Shown here: piece after piece, positions 54,948 to 62,153 of the stretch | Layout: each line of letters starts with the position of its first letter | How positions within the stretch are numbered: the first letter of the stretch is position 1 | From: Zygaena filipendulae | Taxonomy: Eukaryota > Arthropoda > Insecta > Lepidoptera > Zygaenidae | DNA length: 64,000 nucleotides | NCBI GenBank assembly: GCA_907165275.2 | Contig: OU015673.1 | Span: 8,616,001 to 8,680,000 of the forward strand | Direction of reading: 5' to 3' | The notes under the pieces: model-generated | Told to the model about the DNA's origin: nothing | Seen by the model: the letters and a program-made list of their open reading frames with translations, nothing else | The model's database searches: none | Made by a program: the position numbers and the translations under genes

Positions 54948-56415
54948 CCCCCCCGAATTGGGTTCCCGCCTTGTCGTGGCGGGGGGGCTTAGTAGCCGTG
55001 GGTACTGTCCACCCACGGTGAAGCCAAGAGGAACCCTGAGGCGGGCCGGAATGCCGGTGAGTGCGGCGCTGAGAAGGGCCAGCGCTGCGCCCGACATGAG
55101 GCACCGAGACGGGTAGGTTGCGCCTCTCGGGCGCTTTGGCGTGGGGGCGCGACTGAGGCGGGTCGCGGCGTAAAAACCGTGGCCGGGAGAGGGGACGGTA
55201 GGTTGCGCCTCTCGGGCGCTTTGGCGTGGGGGTGCAACTGAGGTGGGCCGCGGCGTAAAAAACCGTGGCCGGGAGAGGGGAGCGTAGGCCGTGCCTCTCG
55301 GGCGCTTTGGCGTGGGGGCGCGGCTGAGGCGGGTCGCGGCGTAAAAACCGTGGCCGGGAGAAGGGCCGGAATGTTCGGGTGCGGCGCCGTCGATTTCATC
55401 CGACGCCGCGCCCGGCATGCGGCACCGGGACGGGTAGGCCGTGCCTCTCGGGCGCTTTGGCGTGGGGGCGCGGCTGAGGCGGGTCGCGGCGTAAAAACCG
55501 TGGCCGGGAGAAGGGCCGGAATGCTCGGGTGCGGCGCCGTCGATTTCATCCGACGCCGCGCCCGGCATGCGGCACCGGGACGGGTAGGCCGTGCCTCTCG
55601 GGCGCTTTGGCGTGGGGGCGCGGCTGAGGCGGGTCGCGGCGTAAAAACCGTGGCCGGGAGAAGGGCCGGAATGTTCGGGTGCGGCGCCGTCGATTTCATC
55701 CGACGCCGCGCCCGGCATGAGGCACCGGGAGGGGGCCGTCTCACCCACTTGCAGGCAGCAAGCACGTGGTCGAGGCGGCCCATGTAGGTGGCGCTGTCGT
55801 CCTCCGGGGCGGCGGCGCCACTGAGGCGGGCCGCGGTGGCTCGGGGAGCACCGCGGCTGAGTGTTAGAGGCCGTGGAGATGCTTTTCCTCTGCGGCCTCG
55901 ACGGGGCCGCCCCGGTGATTGGCGGCGTGGAGGGGCTGCGGGGGGAGGGGAGTGCTGGCGCGGAGCTAGTCGGCCCTCCTCACCCCCTGCGGCCGTCGTG
56001 GTGGGCGGCGGGGCCATCTACCTGACCCGTCGCAGGGGGCCTTGGGCGCCGGTCATGGGCCCGACCGGCGTCCTTTGCACAAGGTCCCCGAGAGAGGGAG
56101 GAGGGCGGCGGTGCGTCGCGTGTTCCGGCGCATCGTCGTCATTCTGAGGGGCACTCGTGCCCCTCGAGGAGGAGCCCGGTGACGGGCTGGCGCCGTCGGG
56201 GCTGCGGAGCATGCGAAAGCGATTCCCGCGGCCCCGGCAACAGGCGCGGAGGAGGAACACCCCAGGGTTTTTAGTGGGTAGCATTCCCGCCCTTCTCAGG
56301 GCGGGTTGCCCTTTTCAGGGCAGAGTCCCACATAACCATCGCCCCGGCCCGGGGGCGGTGGTATGCATAAAGCATTTTCCCTGGGTCAAAAAAAAAAAAA
56401 AAAAAAAAAAAAAAA
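54948..56415 (+). mobile_element. E13: non-coding element with 150-bp array
   Basis: 1,468 bp, full-length ribozyme fold (54948-55036), array, CCCAGGG-type 3' domain and 28-A tail. It differs from E15 at only a few positions outside the poly(A). Confidence 0.77.
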
Positions 56416-56509
56416 GGTTAGGTTAGGTTAGGTTAGGTTAGGTTAGGTTAGGTTAGGTTAGGTTAGGTTAGGTTAGGTTAGGTTAGGTTAGGTTAGGTTA
56501 GGTTAGGTT

Positions 56510-59500
56510 CCCCCTCAATCGGGTCCGCGCCTTGTCGTGGCGAGGGGGCTTAGTAGCGGCTGGATGCATCTTTCCCAGCCGTGAAGCTAAGCGGACCCGC
56601 TAGCATATCGTAATCCCGCTCTGAGTGTCGTGGTCATGTCTCGCGGCTCAGAGTGGGACCGAGGGTTCACCGTAAAACGTGGACCGCGAGGAAGAAAACC
56701 TCTATAAAAAATTACCCCGGATCCCCCGCTTGTGGCGGTCGCCGGGGGGTTCGCCGGGTTCTGTGGCCCGGATACGAGGCCGTCACGGGGGGCATACCCC
56801 GACAACAATCGCAACAAGCACAATGGACAAAACGCACAAGGCAAAAACTCCCCAGGTGGGTACCAGCCTCGAAAGGGTTGGAGAGTCCCACCCCGGCAAA
56901 GGTCCGGGCAGCCCCTCGTATCTGGGGGGGGCACCTGTGCGTTCGGACGTTGTGGACGTCGTGAAGAAGAAGGCACCTAAGTGCACATGGGGTGAGGGGG
57001 GGCCGCCTCCGGATCCAAGGCCCCCCAACCAACGACGACTTGTGGAATGGCCACGGCTAATGGAAGAGAGAGAATGGGAGCGCGACCTAACGTCGCTGAC
57101 AAAAACACAGGTCAGGGACCTTGTACAGAAGGACTATGAGTCCCTGCGTGACACACTCATCGCGGAGCACCAGGGCATCGTGGAGGACAATTCGAAGAGC
57201 CCAAACAACCTCAAGGCACGGGAAGAGTATCTGATGTCCCTTAGCATCACCGACTTAAAGGAGGTGCTAAGGGATGACATGATGTACCGACTTGAGGTGC
57301 TTCTTGCGGAAAGAGAAAAGAGAAGGGTCGCCCTAACAAAAGGGGCCACAGGAGGGAAACCATCAACCTCCTCACTAAGATCGCCAGTAGTGGTTTTAGA
57401 GAGGATGGATGCGCATGAGTTTGAGGACTCGGACGACGTCATGTCGATTGGTTCTGCTACGGGGAGTATAGGGGGAGGCGGGAAAAGGAAGCGCCATGAC
57501 TTCGAGCTGGAGGATTCCGATGATATATCCTCCTCCGAAGACTTCGCTGGCACGCCCCTCCCCAGCAGAAAGAAACCTGCAGCAGGTGGGAAACGCGGAC
57601 GGGGACGGCCGCCTACGACCGGCGAATACGTCGGCCTGGCCAAGGCGAAGGCCGACCTTGTCGCCATGGAAAGAGCAGAGCTGGAGCTCCAAGCGGAGAA
57701 GGACGTGCTGGCCCTAAGTCAGAAGGCCCGCGTCCTAAGACCAATTGGAAGAGCCCAAAGAGAGGAACTCGGGCTGAAGCTCAGTGACCGGGTCGTGGAA
57801 ACCACGGACGACCTGCGAGAGCACATCATCGAGGATGCCGACCTCATATCCTCCATCGCCGTAAAATCCGGAAATCTTAAGGGCACCTTCGTGCGAGCCC
57901 TGAAGGAGGCGGCGATGCGGATTGAGGATCGTGCCAGGGAATTGGCTGGAAACTCTGTTTCCACAGAGACGGAGAAGCTGTCGGCGGAGGTGAGGCACTT
58001 GAGGAGGGAAAACTCCCGCCTCTGCGAAGAACTGGCGGAACTCCGCAAGGAATTCGCGGCCTTCCGCGCGGAGGCGGAGTTAGAGCGAGCTCGCGCCGCT
58101 ATAGCGCCCCCACCGCCGCCAGCACCACTGGAAAGGATCGAGGAGGAAGTACCCCGGGAGCAACCTCTCTCCCAGGACGAAATTATGCGCACTGTGCGCA
58201 ACATAGTGGACGCGCGACTGGAAGGGAGTTTGTTTCCGGACAGACCAAGACCGCCTCTCCAGCATGAGAGACGGTCCCTTGACGAGACGCCCCCGGCTTT
58301 GACAGCCCCGCCAGCGGTTGCCGGCGGCGCTACCACAAAGACGACGAAAGGGAAACGCGGGCGACGGAAACCCTCTCGCAAGAAGGAACTGCAAGGGCCT
58401 AACAAGAACTCGGCCCCCGCCGCTCCCGCGACCCAAGAAGCCGCGGCCCCAGGGTCCTACTCGGAGGCCGTGAAAAGAGGGAGACAGAAGAGAGGCAAGA
58501 AAGGAGCTTCCTCTCTCTCAGCGCCCAACGCCAATGCGACGGGCAGGAAGAAGGCGCCGAAGAAACCGGCGACAACACCTGAGACGACGACGGGACGCAG
58601 AAAGCCTGCGCCGTCCAAACTACGTCCGCCCCGCTCAGCAGCCGTGGTTCTGCAGCTGCAGCCCGCGGCAGAGGAGAAGGGCCTTACGTACAAGGACGTA
58701 CTTACCGAGGCCACGTCGAAGATCAAACTGGCTGACCTCGGCATCACGGCACTCAACTTCAGGCTCGCAGCAACTGGAGCGCGCATCCTGGAGGTGCCAG
58801 GGACGACCAGCGGCGAGAAGGCAGACGCCCTCGCCACTGCACTGCGAGGACTTCTCCCCGCTGAAGACGTGCGGGTCTCCAGGCCGGTGAAGTGCGCCGA
58901 ACTGCGCATTTCCGGACTGGATGACTCCGTCACCAGCGGGGATATAGCCGCCAAGGTGGCTGAGACGGGAGGATGCCCGGTGGGGGCCGTCACTGTCGGG
59001 GAGATCCGGCAAGCCCCCTCCGGCACTGGTACCGCCTGGGTGCGCTGCCCAGTAGCGGTCGCGAAGACGCTCGCGCAAAGAGGGCGATTATTGGTGGGCT
59101 GGACGGCTGCACGAGTGACGCTGCTGCCGCCACGAACGATGCGGTGCTTCCGCTGCCTAGAAGGCGGACATGTGGGGCGGAACTGCACCGCAGAAGTCGA
59201 CAGGAGCCGGTGTTGCTACCGGTGCGGCGTGCCTGGGCACATAGCCGCCACGTGTTTCGGCGAGGTCCGGTGCATTATATGCACCGAGAACGGCAAGCCG
59301 GCGAGGCACCGACTGGGAGCTTGGAGTTGCTCAGCCCCCAAGAAGCCCGCGAGAAGGCCACCGACGAAGACGACCGGTTCTGCTCCGGTCGCCGTCAGTG
59401 CCGCCCAGCCAGGGCAGGGAGCGGTCATGGAGGTGACTTAGCGAAGTGTACCTTCGTGCCTCGGGGGCGTCCCGCGGGGGCGGGGCGTCCTCACATAGAG

Positions 59501-59740
59501 GCCCGAGGAGGGAGGGCGCGTTCTGTCATTCCGGCGCGTCCTCATACATGAGACGGTCGCCATAACATCTGGCGACGTCGCTGGCGGGGTTGCGGTAGTT
59601 TACTATCGTGTTCCCGTGACCCCGCCGCCCCTCGCGACAGGGAAGGAATACCGTGGAGTTTTAGCCGGTCGGAGCCCGGCATAACCACCGTGTCGCCCCC
59701 GCGATGCGGTGGTACGCGATGTCCATAAGCGTTTCTCCAC

Positions 59741-59789
<49 letters not shown>
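56510..59789 (+). mobile_element. E14: ORF1-only SART-related element
   Basis: 3,280 bp: ribozyme fold (56510-56599), leader, complete ORF1, CGTGGAG-type 3' domain, 47-A tail. No ORF2. Source-type sequence for E8 and E12. Confidence 0.83.
56823..59441 (+). CDS. ORF1 protein (Gag-like) of E14
   Basis: 872 residues from MDKTHKAKTPQVG; an in-frame ATG at 56679 in the leader exists but is not conserved in position. The N-terminus resembles E4 and E5 (GESHPGKGPGSPSYLGGAP). An AT-hook-like GKRGRGRPPTTGEYVGLAKA also occurs in E7 ORF1, so E14 is closer to the autonomous element in this part. Coiled coil (VRHLRRENSRLCEELAELRK), basic linker, conserved domain, and zinc knuckles CFRCLEGGHVGRNC, CYRCGVPGHIAATC and CIICTENGKPARH. 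Intact. Confidence 0.85.
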   Translation: MDKTHKAKTPQVGTSLERVGESHPGKGPGSPSYLGGAPVRSDVVDVVKKKAPKCTWGEGGPPPDPRPPNQRRLVEWPRLMEEREWERDLTSLTKTQVRDLVQKDYESLRDTLIAEHQGIVEDNSKSPNNLKAREEYLMSLSITDLKEVLRDDMMYRLEVLLAEREKRRVALTKGATGGKPSTSSLRSPVVVLERMDAHEFEDSDDVMSIGSATGSIGGGGKRKRHDFELEDSDDISSSEDFAGTPLPSRKKPAAGGKRGRGRPPTTGEYVGLAKAKADLVAMERAELELQAEKDVLALSQKARVLRPIGRAQREELGLKLSDRVVETTDDLREHIIEDADLISSIAVKSGNLKGTFVRALKEAAMRIEDRARELAGNSVSTETEKLSAEVRHLRRENSRLCEELAELRKEFAAFRAEAELERARAAIAPPPPPAPLERIEEEVPREQPLSQDEIMRTVRNIVDARLEGSLFPDRPRPPLQHERRSLDETPPALTAPPAVAGGATTKTTKGKRGRRKPSRKKELQGPNKNSAPAAPATQEAAAPGSYSEAVKRGRQKRGKKGASSLSAPNANATGRKKAPKKPATTPETTTGRRKPAPSKLRPPRSAAVVLQLQPAAEEKGLTYKDVLTEATSKIKLADLGITALNFRLAATGARILEVPGTTSGEKADALATALRGLLPAEDVRVSRPVKCAELRISGLDDSVTSGDIAAKVAETGGCPVGAVTVGEIRQAPSGTGTAWVRCPVAVAKTLAQRGRLLVGWTAARVTLLPPRTMRCFRCLEGGHVGRNCTAEVDRSRCCYRCGVPGHIAATCFGEVRCIICTENGKPARHRLGAWSCSAPKKPARRPPTKTTGSAPVAVSAAQPGQGAVMEVT

Positions 59790-59791
<2 letters not shown>

Positions 59792-59883
59792 TTAGGTTAG
59801 GTTAGGTTAGGTTAGGTTAGGTTAGGTTAGGTTAGGTTAGGTTAGGTTAGGTTAGGTTAGGTTAGGTTAGGTTAGGTTAGGTT

Positions 59884-61322
59884 CCCCCCCGAATTGGGTT
59901 CCCGCCTTGTCGTGGCGGGGGGGCTTAGTAGCCGTGGGTACTGTCCACCCACGGTGAAGCCAAGAGGAACCCTGAGGCGGGCCGGAATGCCGGTGAGTGC
60001 GGCGCTGAGAAGGGCCAGCGCTGCGCCCGACATGAGGCACCGAGACGGGTAGGTTGCGCCTCTCGGGCGCTTTGGCGTGGGGGCGCGACTGAGGCGGGTC
60101 GCGGCGTAAAAACCGTGGCCGGGAGAGGGGACGGTAGGTTGCGCCTCTCGGGCGCTTTGGCGTGGGGGTGCAACTGAGGTGGGCCGCGGCGTAAAAAACC
60201 GTGGCCGGGAGAGGGGAGGGTAGGCCGTGCCTCTCGGGCGCTTTGGCGTGGGGGCGCGGCTGAGGCGGGTCGCGGCGTAAAAACCGTGGCCGGGAGAAGG
60301 GCCGGAATGTTCGGGTGCGGCGCCGTCGATTTCATCCGACGCCGCGCCCGGCATGCGGCACCGGGACGGGTAGGCCGTGCCTCTCGGGCGCTTTGGCGTG
60401 GGGGCGCGGCTGAGGCGGGTCGCGGCGTAAAAACCGTGGCCGGGAGAAGGGCCGGAATGCTCGGGTGCGGCGCCGTCGATTTCATCCGACGCCGCGCCCG
60501 GCATGCGGCACCGGGACGGGTAGGCCGTGCCTCTCGGGCGCTTTGGCGTGGGGGCGCGGCTGAGGCGGGTCGCGGCGTAAAAACCGTGGCCGGGAGAAGG
60601 GCCGGAATGTTCGGGTGCGGCGCCGTCGATTTCATCCGACGCCGCGCCCGGCATGAGGCACCGGGAGGGGGCCGTCTCACCCACTTGCAGGCAGCAAGCA
60701 CGTGGTCGAGGCGGCCCATGTAGGTGGCGCTGTCGTCCTCCGGGGCGGCGGCGCCACTGAGGCGGGCCGCGGTGGCTCGGGGAGCACCGCGGCTGAGTGT
60801 TAGAGGCCGTGGAGATGCTTTTCCTCTGCGGCCTCGACGGGGCCGCCCCGGTGATTGGCGGCGTGGAGGGGCTGCGGGGGGAGGGGAGTGCTGGCGCGGA
60901 GCTAGTCGGCCCTCCTCACCCCCTGCGGCCGTCGTGGTGGGCGGCGGGGCCACTTACCTGACCCGTCGCAGGGGGCCTTGGGCGCCGGTCATGGGCCCGA
61001 CCGGCGTCCTTTGCACAAGGTCCCCGAGAGAGGGAGGAGGGCGGCGGTGCGCCGCGTGTTCCGGCGCATCGTCGTCATTCTGAGGGGCACTCGTGCCCCT
61101 CGAGGAGGAGCCCGGAGACGGGCTGGCGCCGTCGGGGCTGCGGAGCATGCGAAAGCGATTCCCGCGGCCCCGGCAACAGGCGCGGAGGAGGAACACCCCA
61201 GGGTTTTTAGTGGGTAGCATTCCCGCCCTTCTCAGGGCGGGTTGCCCTTTTCAGGGCAGAGTCCCACATAACCATCGCCCCGGCCCGGGGGCGGTGGTAT
61301 GCATAAAGCATTTTCCCTGGGT

Positions 61323-61356
<34 letters not shown>
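59884..61356 (+). mobile_element. E15: non-coding element with 150-bp array
   Basis: 1,473 bp, almost identical to E13; ribozyme fold 59884-59972; 33-A tail running into the long TTAGG array. Confidence 0.77.
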
Positions 61357-61358
<2 letters not shown>

Positions 61359-62153
61359 TTAGGTTAGGTTAGGTTAGGTTAGGTTAGGTTAGGTTAGGTT
61401 AGGTTAGGTTAGGTTAGGTTAGGTTAGGTTAGGTTAGGTTAGGTTAGGTTAGGTTAGGTTAGGTTAGGTTAGGTTAGGTTAGGTTAGGTTAGGTTAGGTT
61501 AGGTTAGGTTAGGTTAGGTTAGGTTAGGTTAGGTTAGGTTAGGTTAGGTTAGGTTAGGTTAGGTTAGGTTAGGTTAGGTTAGGTTAGGTTAGGTTAGGTT
61601 AGGTTAGGTTAGGTTAGGTTAGGTTAGGTTAGGTTAGGTTAGGTTAGGTTAGGTTAGGTTAGGTTAGGTTAGGTTAGGTTAGGTTAGGTTAGGTTAGGTT
61701 AGGTTAGGTTAGGTTAGGTTAGGTTAGGTTAGGTTAGGTTAGGTTAGGTTAGGTTAGGTTAGGTTAGGTTAGGTTAGGTTAGGTTAGGTTAGGTTAGGTT
61801 AGGTTAGGTTAGGTTAGGTTAGGTTAGGTTAGGTTAGGTTAGGTTAGGTTAGGTTAGGTTAGGTTAGGTTAGGTTAGGTTAGGTTAGGTTAGGTTAGGTT
61901 AGGTTAGGTTAGGTTAGGTTAGGTTAGGTTAGGTTAGGTTAGGTTAGGTTAGGTTAGGTTAGGTTAGGTTAGGTTAGGTTAGGTTAGGTTAGGTTAGGTT
62001 AGGTTAGGTTAGGTTAGGTTAGGTTAGGTTAGGTTAGGTTAGGTTAGGTTAGGTTAGGTTAGGTTAGGTTAGGTTAGGTTAGGTTAGGTTAGGTTAGGTT
62101 AGGTTAGGTTAGGTTAGGTTAGGTTAGGTTAGGTTAGGTTAGGTTAGGTTAGG
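61357..62153 (+). repeat. Pure telomeric array, GG(TTAGG)159
   Basis: 797 bp without a visible variant. It separates the + strand SART-like train from the opposite-strand TRAS-like element. Confidence 0.97.

Larger units (their letters stand above)
28364..59883 (+). repeat. Fourteen short TTAGG arrays separating E1 to E15
   Basis: Pure TTAGG segments at 28364-28407, 29266-29279, 30325-30343, 33568-33581, 36743-36796, 37422-37525, 43934-44022, 47712-47743, 48104-48202, 51390-51453, 53044-53107, 54929-54947, 56416-56509 and 59790-59883. Thirteen have lengths equal to 4 modulo 5, starting GG and ending TT, so every insertion uses the same position in the pentamer. The exception (47712-47743) precedes the 5'-truncated E9. 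Confidence 0.95.

Noticed and set aside
44011..60953. Long minus-strand frames (270-342 residues) in the non-coding elements
   Set aside because: The 150-bp unit is GC-rich and divisible by three, so frames stay open on both strands. The peptides are simple repeats with no domain.
27529..61356. CRISPR-like repeat/spacer pattern from regularly spaced TTAGG arrays
   Set aside because: The spacers are kilobase retroelements with poly(A) tails, the genome is eukaryotic, and no cas-like gene exists.
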